From contig SVLM01000002.1 of NCBI GenBank assembly GCA_015067945.1, positions 1 to 64,000 on the forward strand: 64,000 bases of DNA, written 5' to 3'. This DNA comes from Oscillospiraceae bacterium. GTDB taxonomy: Bacteria > Bacillota > Clostridia > Oscillospirales > Oscillospiraceae. Made by a program: the position numbers and the translations under genes. Below are positions 51,295 to 58,653 of this stretch, in pieces (the first letter of the stretch is position 1; the number at the start of each line of letters is the position of its first letter). Under the pieces are notes generated by a model that saw nothing but the letters and a program-made list of their open reading frames with translations, was not told where the DNA came from and did no database searches.

Positions 51295-53199
51295 TTAGAT
51301 ACCCAGAGCGGCACGCTTGGCTTCGATGCAGGCGATCATCTTGTCACCCAGGGACTCGATGTCGGTATCGACGACGAACTTAGCCTCAACCCACTTGTTG
51401 ATGCCGTTCTCGCCCTGCAGCAGCTCGGTGACTTCGCTGGAGCCCTTGGAGTAGGGATCCACGCCCAGGAAGGTCTCAATACCGGTAGCAACAACGTAGT
51501 TACCGATGGAGACAGCCTTCTCGGACATCCATTCGGGAGCGCAGCCTACAACGGGAACCTGAGAAATGTTGATACCCCAATCCTTGGCGATATCGGCAGC
51601 CAGGATCATCATACGGGAAATATCAACACAGGAGCCCATGTGCAGAACAGGAGGAATGCCAGCCAGCTCGCAAACACGCTTCAGACCGGCACCGCAGTAC
51701 TCCTTGGCCTGAACGGGATCCATCAGACCGGCCTTGGCGGCAGCCTGAGCGGAACAACCGGTGGTGATGACGATGATGTCGTTCTCCAGCATCTTCTTCA
51801 TCAGCTCGATGTGGGCAGTGTCGGGACGGATCTTGGGGTTGTTACAGCCGACCATTGCCACAGCACCGCGGAGGACGCCGGAGTGGACACACTCGATCAG
51901 GGGCTTGGTGGTGCCGAACTCGTCCAGCTGGGAGTTGGCAACGCCGTCCAGAACCTTCTTGATTGCCTCGACGGAGTAACCGACACGGGCATTCTGCTTC
52001 TGGTTGGGAATGTTGACCAGCTCAGGCTTACGGTTCTTGAAGTTCTCGATTGCCATCTTCACGATGTTCTTTGCGTTCTCGCCGGCAGTTTCAGCACTGA
52101 AGCGGTAGAACTCGGAATCGGGAATCTGTGCAATGGGAGAGGTGGTGATAAACTTGGTGTGGAAGCACTTGCTCAGGGGGCCCAGTGCAGGGAAGATACA
52201 CTGAACGTCAACAACGATGGCTTCGCAGGCACCGGTCAGGACGACATTTTCCTGGTTCAGGAAGTTACCGGCCATGGGGATGCCGTGACGCATGGTAACC
52301 TCGTTGGATGTACAGCAAACACCGGAAACGGTAATGCCCTTAGCACCAAGGCTCTTGGCGTAGGCAATCATTTCGGGGTCGTTTGCATAGTAAACGATCA
52401 TTTCGGACAGAGAGGGATCGTGGCCGTGGACAACGATGTTCACGTTTTCCTTCTCCATAACACCGATATTGGCCTGGGTGTCAATGGGCTTGGGAGTGCC
52501 GAACATAACGTCGGAGAACTCGGTACCCATCATGGAGCCGCCCCAGCCGTCACTCAGACCTGCACGCAGAGCCTGACGGATCAGAGCCTCGGGCAGAGAA
52601 GAGCAGCCCATGTGGCTCATGTGCAGGGACTGAGAAACTTCACGGTCGATGGCACGGGGGGTGATCTCAGCATCCTCCCACAGCTTCTGGGTGTGCTCGG
52701 GAGCACGCTCCACAAAACGCTGGGTGCCGAAGGGCTTGCCGTACTCCAGCAGGCCGATCTCAGCCATCTCGTGAGCCAGAGCGTAAATGTCCTTACCCTC
52801 GGTCTCAACGCCCCATTCCTTGGCGATGCGGATCAGCTTTTCAGGATCCTTAACCTGGTAGTTGCCACCCTCACGGGTCTGGTGCAGGGTGTGCATGATC
52901 TCACGGCCGTGGTCGGAGTGCGTTGCAGAGCCGCCGGCGGTAAAGATCAGATAGTTACGGGCGACAATGCCGTGAACGTCACAGCCACAAATGCCACGGG
53001 GGGCCTTGGGGGTGACACGGCAGGGACCCATGGAGCAGATCCGGCAGCAGGTACCTGCTTCACCGAAGCCGCAGTGAGGAGTCTGGTTCTTGGCACGCTG
53101 CTGCCAAGTGTCAGCTCCAACCTTCTGTGCTGTTTCCAGCAGAGAATTGGTGGCAGCTTCCATCTCCTCGACGGTAGTTGTAAATGCCCAATCCTTCAA
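51295..53199 (-). CDS. cooS: Anaerobic carbon-monoxide dehydrogenase catalytic subunit
   Basis: A 634-residue Ni-Fe enzyme that interconverts CO and CO2. The N-terminal D/B-cluster cysteines (CGFGEAGTCCRICSMGPC, then GICGCD) are followed by the catalytic C-cluster region with SGVCCTSNEV, GACEAIVVDVQC, TTGCSAQAAAK and EYCGAGLK, and VLHMGSCVD near the end. The start codon is TTG (MKDWAFTT), preceded by AGGAGG. It is the first gene of the cooS-cooC-acsB operon and has a strong promoter with a hairpin leader. Confidence 0.95.
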   Translation of the reverse strand: MKDWAFTTTVEEMEAATNSLLETAQKVGADTWQQRAKNQTPHCGFGEAGTCCRICSMGPCRVTPKAPRGICGCDVHGIVARNYLIFTAGGSATHSDHGREIMHTLHQTREGGNYQVKDPEKLIRIAKEWGVETEGKDIYALAHEMAEIGLLEYGKPFGTQRFVERAPEHTQKLWEDAEITPRAIDREVSQSLHMSHMGCSSLPEALIRQALRAGLSDGWGGSMMGTEFSDVMFGTPKPIDTQANIGVMEKENVNIVVHGHDPSLSEMIVYYANDPEMIAYAKSLGAKGITVSGVCCTSNEVTMRHGIPMAGNFLNQENVVLTGACEAIVVDVQCIFPALGPLSKCFHTKFITTSPIAQIPDSEFYRFSAETAGENAKNIVKMAIENFKNRKPELVNIPNQKQNARVGYSVEAIKKVLDGVANSQLDEFGTTKPLIECVHSGVLRGAVAMVGCNNPKIRPDTAHIELMKKMLENDIIVITTGCSAQAAAKAGLMDPVQAKEYCGAGLKRVCELAGIPPVLHMGSCVDISRMMILAADIAKDWGINISQVPVVGCAPEWMSEKAVSIGNYVVATGIETFLGVDPYSKGSSEVTELLQGENGINKWVEAKFVVDTDIESLGDKMIACIEAKRAALGI

Positions 53200-53230
53200 T
53201 CTAGTTTCCTCCTAATTGTATTAAAGTCAT

Positions 53231-53253
53231 CTGATACGCTCAGCGCGTATCAG
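53231..53253 (-). promoter_or_regulatory. Hairpin in the cooS leader
   Basis: CTGATACGC and GCGTATCAG form a perfect 9-bp stem around TCAGC, between the transcript start and the cooS ribosome site. It could be an operator, an RNA stem or an attenuator. Confidence 0.6.
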
Positions 53254-53272
53254 CGCATAGTGCATCGATATT

Positions 53273-53301
53273 ATTCTAATATCATAATGTGTGAATGTCA
53301 A
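53273..53301 (-). promoter_or_regulatory. Promoter of the cooS-cooC-acsB operon
   Basis: On the minus strand TTGACA (53296-53301), a 17-base spacer and TAGAAT (53273-53278). Confidence 0.75.
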
Positions 53302-53354
53302 TTCCTTTTTGTCGGATTTTACAAAATCCCCCCGTAGGGGATAGGAAAAATGAC

Positions 53355-53428
53355 GGGCGGACAGCCAATGGCCGCCCCTACAACCCCTACCGGGACTGGG
53401 CGTAGGGGCGAGCAATGCTCGTCCGCAA
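53355..53428. repeat. Family C hairpins, copy C7 (double)
   Basis: Inner stems GCC/GGC around AAT and GAGC/GCTC around AAT, on either side of CCTACCGGGACTGGGCGTAG. Confidence 0.7.
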
Positions 53429-53438
53429 ATGAGCCTTT

Positions 53439-53591
53439 TGTCATTGCGAGGGAGTAGCGAAGCGAATCTAAATCAACAATTGCGTTAAGCAATTACAATA
53501 GAAATGCGAAGCACGACCGTGGCAATCTCCTTAGTTTTTTTCTGCTAACCGGGGGATTGCCACGAGTTTCTACGAAACTCTCGCAATGACA
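53439..53591. repeat. Family A modular repeat, copy A12 (two modules, with nested insert)
   Basis: The forward module carries the nested element (53454-53513); the reverse module has GAGTTTC/GAAACTC. Confidence 0.85.
53454..53513. repeat. Nested A/T-rich element inside A12
   Basis: TAGCGAAGCGAATCTAAAT then AATTGC-GTTA-AGCAATT, nearly identical to the A4 insert. Confidence 0.75.
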
Positions 53592-53605
53592 TATTATTCG
53601 CAAAT

Positions 53606-53634
53606 TTGACTTTTTTGTGAATATATGGTAATAT
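53606..53634 (+). promoter_or_regulatory. Promoter of the membrane protein at 53674
   Basis: TTGACT (53606-53611), a 17-base spacer and TAATAT (53629-53634). Confidence 0.65.
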
Positions 53635-53673
53635 CACCCCAGTTTCACATTAAAATAAAGGAGCGTGTTCCTT

Positions 53674-55026
53674 ATGAAAGCAAAGAAATTGCCTATAGGT
53701 CTGCGGATCCTTTGCGGATTTTTATCTCTGATCCTGTGCGTGGCTCTGTTCGTAACCACCGTGCTGGCTATCGTGCTGGCGGATGTCCGGGTGCTGACCC
53801 GTGAGGACAATCTGCAGGTGATCATCACCCATGTGCTGTTCGGCACGCCTGTTAAAAAGACCGAGCCTGTTGTAGACCAGGCCATGGGCGGCATGAAGCT
53901 GGAGGATGTTACCGCCGGTTCTTCCAATGCCCAGCAGATGATCATCGATGCACTGTACGATTTCTTCGGTGATCAGTACGGCGAGGACGAGGAAATCCCC
54001 TTTACAGAGGATGATGTGAAGGAGCTGCTGGATCAGTCCACCCTGCCGGATTTCCTGTCGGACAAGATGGCCGGCATCGTCAGCGATATCTATACCGGTG
54101 AAGCCACCACCACTATCACCGGCGAAGAGGTGGCTCAGCTGCTGGAGAAGAATAAAACCCTGATTGAGAACACCTTCAACATTGAAGTGTCGGAAGAATA
54201 TGTGTCCCAGATCGTGGACAAGGTCGAAGAAATGAACATCACCGGCATGGTTCAGAATGTGATTCTGGGCAAGCCCCCCATGGGCGACGGTGACCTTAAC
54301 GGCGGCGTCTCAGAAGAAGGCGGTCTAAGCGGCCCTCTGTCCGGTGTTGCCGGCGGCAAGGAACTGTTCCCCAACGGTGTGATCAAGGGTCTGCTCTCCG
54401 GTGAGGGTACATTTACGGATGTTATCAACGGCGGTATGTTTGTGATCCTGCAGGCAGCCCGGGAGGTAACCTCCGCGGAGGCCCTGCTGCTGGTACTGGG
54501 TGCCTGCGGTGTTCTGGTTTTGCTGCTGGTGCTGGTAAACCTGAAGCAGCTCCGGGTCGCAGTCCGCTGCGTTGGCATTGCTGCCACGCTGGCCGGTCTG
54601 CCCTTTGCGGCGGTTACGGTGGTAGCCTTTGCCGTGCCTGCCCTGTTCGTAGGCACTGCCCTTTCCATTGTTCATCTGGGTCTGACCCTGACCGCCGGTG
54701 TGTCCATCGGTGTGTTCGTTGGCGGCATTATTCTGCTGATCATCAGCATGGTAATGACCGGAATTTATAAGAAAAATCTGAGAACCCCCAAGGCGGCTGC
54801 TGTGAATACCGCTCCGACAGCAGCACCGGAAATGCCCGAGCTGACCGAGGTTATGGCTCAGCAGGCCGATGCCGAGGTGGTGGAGGTTGCCGCAGAGCCG
54901 GAAGCTGTTGCAGAGGAAGCGGTTGTGGAGGAAATGCCGGTAATGGAAGAGACCGAGCCGGTGGAATTGCCCGCGGAAGAAGCTGCCCTGGAGGAAACCT
55001 CCGAAGAAGAACCCCAGCAGGTGTAA
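53674..55026 (+). CDS. Uncharacterised membrane protein with acidic tail
   Basis: A 450-residue protein of unknown function. One membrane helix near residues 12-35 is followed by a 220-residue extracytoplasmic-like acidic region, then three or four helices (about 270-365) and a highly acidic Glu/Ala/Val-rich C-terminal tail (from about 385) with repeated EVVEVAAEPEAVAEE-type runs. Whether the tail is disordered and cytoplasmic is an inference from composition. The start at 53674 follows AAAGGAG. It has its own promoter and ends in a hairpin terminator. Confidence 0.8.
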   Translation: MKAKKLPIGLRILCGFLSLILCVALFVTTVLAIVLADVRVLTREDNLQVIITHVLFGTPVKKTEPVVDQAMGGMKLEDVTAGSSNAQQMIIDALYDFFGDQYGEDEEIPFTEDDVKELLDQSTLPDFLSDKMAGIVSDIYTGEATTTITGEEVAQLLEKNKTLIENTFNIEVSEEYVSQIVDKVEEMNITGMVQNVILGKPPMGDGDLNGGVSEEGGLSGPLSGVAGGKELFPNGVIKGLLSGEGTFTDVINGGMFVILQAAREVTSAEALLLVLGACGVLVLLLVLVNLKQLRVAVRCVGIAATLAGLPFAAVTVVAFAVPALFVGTALSIVHLGLTLTAGVSIGVFVGGIILLIISMVMTGIYKKNLRTPKAAAVNTAPTAAPEMPELTEVMAQQADAEVVEVAAEPEAVAEEAVVEEMPVMEETEPVELPAEEAALEETSEEEPQQV

Positions 55027-55037
55027 GTACATAAACC

Positions 55038-55068
55038 AAGCGGCACTGCACATGGCAGTGCCGCTTTT
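55038..55068. terminator. Terminator copy 1 flanking the XRE cassette
   Basis: AAGCGGCACTGCA/TGCAGTGCCGCTT-type stem. Its 31 bases are identical to those at 55601-55631. It ends the membrane-protein gene (+) and the Cys-rich gene (-). Confidence 0.8.
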
Positions 55069-55069
55069 G

Positions 55070-55240
55070 TCATACATAATCACGCCAGTCCGGAAAACAA
55101 AGCAGATAAAAATCACATTCATCGCAGCAGCACTCAATACCCGGTTGCTCTCCGTTTCCGGCACATTTTTCGCCATGAAAACTTGGTGTCAGTACCGTTC
55201 CGCTATGGTCAAGATGTTCTTCGAGGGTATCTTGCGGCAT
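55070..55240 (-). CDS. Small Cys-rich protein (56 residues)
   Basis: A 56-residue acidic protein beginning MPQDTLEEHLDHSGTVLTPS, with six Cys at 26, 37, 38, 39, 42 and 48 in the pattern EKCAGNG...GIECCCDECDFYLLCFPDW. An AAAGGA lies 8 bases before the ATG at 55240; a second ATG at 55246 is too close to it. The ECCCDEC cluster suggests metal binding or disulfides. It is divergent from the XRE regulator, with operator-like dyads between. Function is unknown; I do not recognise a named family. Confidence 0.7.
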   Translation of the reverse strand: MPQDTLEEHLDHSGTVLTPSFHGEKCAGNGEQPGIECCCDECDFYLLCFPDWRDYV

Positions 55241-55276
55241 AATCATTGTCCTTTCGATGGAAAAGTCTTTCCATGC

Positions 55277-55343
55277 GTCCTACTGGTAGGACATTTCTTT
55301 TCGAATATTAGTATACACTAGTTTTGTCCTAAATCAAGACAAA
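55277..55343. promoter_or_regulatory. Operator-like dyads between the Cys-rich and XRE genes
   Basis: GTCCTAC-TG-GTAGGAC (55277-55292) and TTTGTC/GACAAA (55323-55328 and 55338-55343). The half-site GTCCTA occurs in both places (55277 and 55326). Confidence 0.55.
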
Positions 55344-55354
55344 GGTGTATTTTT

Positions 55355-55597
55355 ATGAAAAGAATTATTGATACCGAAGAGTTTAATATCATAGGATCCC
55401 GTGTAAAGGAAGCACGAATCAAGGCAGGTCTTAGTCAAAAGCAATTGTCAGACAAGCTGGAACTTCTGGCGGTCTATACCTGCAGAGGTTCGATTTCCCG
55501 AATTGAGAACGGCAAAAGAGCGATTACGGACATTGAGATTGATGCCATATCGAAGGTATTAAATGTGTCCTTAAATTATTTGTTTGGCAGAGAATGA
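55355..55597 (+). CDS. XRE-family HTH regulator
   Basis: An 80-residue single-domain regulator with the XRE helix-turn-helix at 13-68: IGSRVKEARIKAGLSQKQLSDKLELLAVYTCRGSISRIENGKRAITDIEIDAISKVLNVSLNYLF. There is no C-terminal sensor domain. It probably represses the divergent promoter it shares with the Cys-rich gene. A phage or antitoxin origin is possible, but no partner toxin is seen. Confidence 0.88.
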   Translation: MKRIIDTEEFNIIGSRVKEARIKAGLSQKQLSDKLELLAVYTCRGSISRIENGKRAITDIEIDAISKVLNVSLNYLFGRE

Positions 55598-55600
55598 ACA

Positions 55601-55631
55601 AAGCGGCACTGCACATGGCAGTGCCGCTTTT
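55601..55631. terminator. Terminator copy 2 flanking the XRE cassette
   Basis: The same 31 bases as 55038-55068, directly after the XRE stop. Confidence 0.8.
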
Positions 55632-55652
55632 CCTTACCTGTACGAATGTACG

Positions 55653-55676
55653 ACGGACGGCCGATGGCCGTCCGCA
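55653..55676. repeat. Family C hairpin, copy C8
   Basis: GACGGACGGCCGATGGCCGT, inner stem GGCC/GGCC around GAT. Confidence 0.7.
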
Positions 55677-55686
55677 TAATCCTATC

Positions 55687-56565
55687 TCAGTCGATGCCCA
55701 TCAAAATCTGAGCCAGCTCGGAATTTGCGTCCAGAATAACGGTCTTTTCGTCACCGGTCAGGCTCTTTTTCAGTGCCTCCAGAGCCAGAGTGAACTCATA
55801 GAAGTCCTTCTTATCCTGGGTATCGTAGGCCTCAGCCAGCAGACGCATATACTCAGCCTCGCCCGCAGCCTCCAGCTCCGCCGCCTCGGCACGGGCGTCG
55901 GACAGCATGATGTTTACATCCTTGTCTACCTCGTTGCGAATGATGGAAGCCTGCTGATTACCCTGAGCACTGTGCATCTCGGCAATCTGATTCCGCTCGG
56001 AAATCATACGGGAATACACCGCCTGCAGGTTGCTGTCCGGCAGGTCAAACTGCTTGATTTTTACATCCACCACCTGAATGCCGTAGGTCTTGGCCAGTTC
56101 ATCCACATCCGCGGCGATGCTGTCGTAGATTTCATTCCGCTTGCCGCCGTCCTCCATGTTGATGATATCCGCCTGAGCCAGCGTACCCATGACGGTCTTC
56201 AGCTCATTATAGGTCAGGGCGTTCAGACGCTCCTCAGCCACAGTGCTGCTGCCCAGAGTCTGGTAAAACTTCAGCGGATCGCTGATTTTCCACAGAATAT
56301 AGCAGTCCACGGTCATATTCTGCTTATCGGAGGTCAGAACCTCGGAGGGCGGAATATCATACAGAGTGGTTGCCTTGGAGAAGTATTTCACAGTATCCAC
56401 AAAGGGAATCTTGAAATGCAGACCAGCCTGATCGGTGGTTTCCACGATCTTGGAAAACTGCACCCGGCAGGCGTACTGGTTTTCCTTGACGACATATACG
56501 GAATTGGCAAAAACCACAACCAAAAGAATCACAACTGCCAAAGCGATGAACCATTTCTTACTCAT
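55687..56565 (-). CDS. hflC: HflC, SPFH/band-7 membrane protein
   Basis: A 292-residue SPFH protein with one N-terminal membrane helix (KKWFIALAVVILLVVVFANSVYV) and a large band-7 domain (QAGLHFKIPFVDTVKYFSKATTLYDIPPSEVLTSDKQNMTVDCYILWKISDP). HflK/HflC form a large cage around the FtsH protease in other bacteria. The start at 56565 follows GGAGG; a GTG two codons earlier is rejected. It begins 3 bases before the hflK stop. Expected stoichiometric partner of hflK. Confidence 0.93.
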   Translation of the reverse strand: MSKKWFIALAVVILLVVVFANSVYVVKENQYACRVQFSKIVETTDQAGLHFKIPFVDTVKYFSKATTLYDIPPSEVLTSDKQNMTVDCYILWKISDPLKFYQTLGSSTVAEERLNALTYNELKTVMGTLAQADIINMEDGGKRNEIYDSIAADVDELAKTYGIQVVDVKIKQFDLPDSNLQAVYSRMISERNQIAEMHSAQGNQQASIIRNEVDKDVNIMLSDARAEAAELEAAGEAEYMRLLAEAYDTQDKKDFYEFTLALEALKKSLTGDEKTVILDANSELAQILMGID

Positions 56566-56567
56566 AA

Positions 56568-57554
56568 TCACTTACCTCCATTTCCGCCCATCAGGGACTC
56601 CAGGGGCAAAAGCATCTGCATATCCCCATCGCCGGCGGTATTGATATACAACTTTACGCCGGGCAAAATCTGGCTGATGGCCTCGTAATACATACGGCTT
56701 CTGGTGATCTCCGGATTCAGGGCATACTGGGCATACATGGCGTTGAACATCGCCACCTGCTCCTTGGCCTCGTTGATACGCTTGGTTTTCAGGTAGGTCG
56801 CATTCTGAATCAGCTGATCCGCGTCGGCCTCTGCCTTGGGTATTTGGGCGTTCTGATAGGCTTTGGCGTCGTTGATCACGGCCTCAGCCTGCTGTTTTGC
56901 GGTTTCCACGGCCTTGAAGGCTTCAATAACCTGCTTCGTAGGGGGCTCGGCATCCTGAATGCGAACCTCCACCAGGGTCAAACCGATGTCATACTCTTCC
57001 AAAATGCCGGTAACCAGCTCCTTGACCTGCCGCTGGATGTTCTCCTTGCCATCGGTGAGCACGGAGTCCACAGCGGAGGAACCAACCACGTTCCGCACCT
57101 GGCTTTGGATCAGATTCCGCAGCACCAATTCCGCATCGCTGGAGGTGTACAGATACTTCACCGGGTCGGAAATCTTGTATTCGACAAAGAAATCCACGTT
57201 GACGATGTTGTAATCGCCGGTGATCATGGTGCTTTCGCTGGTGTTGGTCACATAGTTGTCACCGTCGGAGGTATAGCCCAGCTCGATTTTCTGGTAGACA
57301 TTGACCTCCACCTTTTCCACCTGCTGAATACCGAAGGGCAGTTTGAAGTGGACACCGGCCTCTGTGATATCCGTCACTGCACCGAAGGTGGTCACCACCG
57401 CTTGCTCCTTGTCATCGACGGTGTAGAAGCAGGTCATGGCACCGATGATGATAATGGCAAGCAAAACGCCCACCACAATATACTTTGTCAGCTTCCCAAA
57501 GTCCGGCGAATCCTTTTTATTGCCAAAGGGGAAGCGATCGCTCCAGTTATTCAT
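56568..57554 (-). CDS. hflK: HflK, SPFH/band-7 membrane protein
   Basis: A 328-residue partner of HflC. One N-terminal membrane helix (IVVGVLLAIIIIGAMTCFYTV) is followed by the SPFH domain (AVVTTFGAVTDITEAGVHFKLPFGIQQVEKVEV) and a long coiled-coil (QQAEAVINDAKAYQNAQIPKAEADADQLIQ). The stop TAA and the hflC start region overlap. The start at 57554 follows AAAGGAG by 8 bases. The gene is coupled to the DUF1836 gene, whose last bases overlap its start. No ftsH is here. Confidence 0.93.
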   Translation of the reverse strand: MNNWSDRFPFGNKKDSPDFGKLTKYIVVGVLLAIIIIGAMTCFYTVDDKEQAVVTTFGAVTDITEAGVHFKLPFGIQQVEKVEVNVYQKIELGYTSDGDNYVTNTSESTMITGDYNIVNVDFFVEYKISDPVKYLYTSSDAELVLRNLIQSQVRNVVGSSAVDSVLTDGKENIQRQVKELVTGILEEYDIGLTLVEVRIQDAEPPTKQVIEAFKAVETAKQQAEAVINDAKAYQNAQIPKAEADADQLIQNATYLKTKRINEAKEQVAMFNAMYAQYALNPEITRSRMYYEAISQILPGVKLYINTAGDGDMQMLLPLESLMGGNGGK

Positions 57555-58125
57555 AATCATTCTCCTTTTTCATAGATAGTTGCTGGGCCATATTTTCCGC
57601 GTGCCTCTGCAGCTGAGCCGCCGCCCAGGCGGTGAGCATGATCTTCAGTACTTGCTTGACCCGTTCCTTTGCACCGGGGATTGGTTCTTCGTAGTCTGCA
57701 AGAGCACCGGTGAGCCAAACCTCCAGTTCATCCGGATGCTGCACCACCTTTCCCACATTGGCAGCCAGCCTCACAAAGATGAAATACAGATCCGTATCCC
57801 GGATCACATCGTCGCTGGTATCGTCCAGATGGCCGTTGATGTAGCCAAGCAGGCTGCAAATGGTCTCCATTGGCAGTACCGAACGCAGCATATTGATGTT
57901 TAAGATTCGGCAAACCTGATTCATATTGTAGCGTTTGTGCTGGGGCGGAGACAAAAAGCCCCGTTTCACCCAATTTTGGATGGCATATGGCTCCAGGCCG
58001 GTCAGATCAGCCACCTGCCGCAGAGCCAGGTCGCCGGTGAGAAACACCGACTGAAAAATATTGGAAATCCGCTCCGCTTCCGCCCGGTCAATGGCATGCA
58101 CTGTACCGGGGATCAGAAATTCCAT
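57547..58125 (-). CDS. DUF1836-family protein, probable regulator
   Basis: A 192-residue cytoplasmic protein with the DUF1836 pattern: FLTGDLALRQVADLTGLEPYAIQNWVKRGFLSPPQHKRYNMNQVCRILNINML resembles a MerR-like winged helix-turn-helix, followed by a helical domain. The last codons overlap the hflK start, so it is translated with hflK-hflC. The upstream promoter has a palindrome in its spacer, so it may regulate itself and hflKC. No metal or ligand site is visible. Confidence 0.85.
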   Translation of the reverse strand: MEFLIPGTVHAIDRAEAERISNIFQSVFLTGDLALRQVADLTGLEPYAIQNWVKRGFLSPPQHKRYNMNQVCRILNINMLRSVLPMETICSLLGYINGHLDDTSDDVIRDTDLYFIFVRLAANVGKVVQHPDELEVWLTGALADYEEPIPGAKERVKQVLKIMLTAWAAAQLQRHAENMAQQLSMKKENDYE

Positions 58126-58154
58126 AGCATCGCCCCTTTCTATGTGGTAACATT

Positions 58155-58183
58155 ACTGTATCACATGGTCACGTGACTGTCAA
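58155..58183 (-). promoter_or_regulatory. Promoter of the DUF1836-hflK-hflC operon, with an internal palindrome
   Basis: On the minus strand TTGACA (58178-58183), a 17-base spacer and TACAGT (58155-58160). The spacer contains the perfect palindrome GTCACGTGAC (58168-58177), and TCACAT/ATGTGA half-sites recur on both sides. Confidence 0.65.
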
Positions 58184-58247
58184 TATGTGTTATGTGACAA
58201 TTTTGTAAATATTTCATTCGTAGGGGCTTATCATCGTTCACTTCTTC

Positions 58248-58339
58248 TGTTATCCTGAGCGGAGCGGAGTCGAAGGATCCGTTCTCCTATTAAAAAGAAT
58301 GCGGATTCCTCGGCTCGCCTTCGCTCGCTCGGAATGACA
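58248..58339. repeat. Family A-like repeat, copy A13 (CATTCTGAGC variant)
   Basis: It has GTTATCCTGAGCGG at one end and CGCTCGGAATGACA at the other, with GGATCCG/CGGATTCC pairs inside, like A9. Confidence 0.6.
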
Positions 58340-58373
58340 TGTTATCGTTGGCGTAGAGGCGTTTACGAATCGC

Positions 58374-58400
58374 CCGCGGACGGCCACTGGTCGCCCCTAC
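58374..58400. repeat. Family C hairpin, copy C9
   Basis: GCGGACGGCCACTGGTCGCC, inner stem GGCCA/TGGTC, then CCTAC. Diverged fragments at 58220 and 58524. Confidence 0.6.
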
Positions 58401-58420
58401 ACGCTCTATCGATGGAGACC

Positions 58421-58494
58421 GTAGGGGAGGGTCTTGACCCTCCCGCCTATCCTGGTACAAAGAATCGAAAGGGAGAGTCAAGACTCTCCCCTAC
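58421..58494. repeat. Family B double-palindrome repeat, copy B8
   Basis: Right arm changed to GGGAGAGTC/GACTCTCCC, so both halves of that arm changed together and it stays self-complementary. Confidence 0.85.
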
Positions 58495-58653
58495 AAATAT
58501 CCACATTGGTGATCGCATTCGGACGTAGGGGTTTATTATTGCTCGTCCGCATCGTCTTCCCTCACTTTCTTTCGTCAAACTTTTTTTATTTTCCTCTTTA
58601 CTGACGTGGAAAATTGTTGTACAATATAGAAAACTATTATGGGAGGTGTTGCC

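Larger units (their letters stand above)
53200..53673. other. Intergenic region cooS/membrane protein
   Basis: Holds the cooS promoter and leader hairpin, a double family C copy, a family A copy with a nested insert, and the promoter of the next gene. No gene is seen. Confidence 0.8.
58126..58653. other. Intergenic region DUF1836/zinc-ribbon gene
   Basis: Promoter and operator of the DUF1836 operon, family C fragments (58220 and 58374-58400), an A-like copy, B8 and another C fragment (58524-58553). No gene is seen. Confidence 0.75.

Noticed and set aside
51640-53337. Open frame of 565 codons on the plus strand
   Set aside because: Antisense to cooS, whose cluster ligands are all present.
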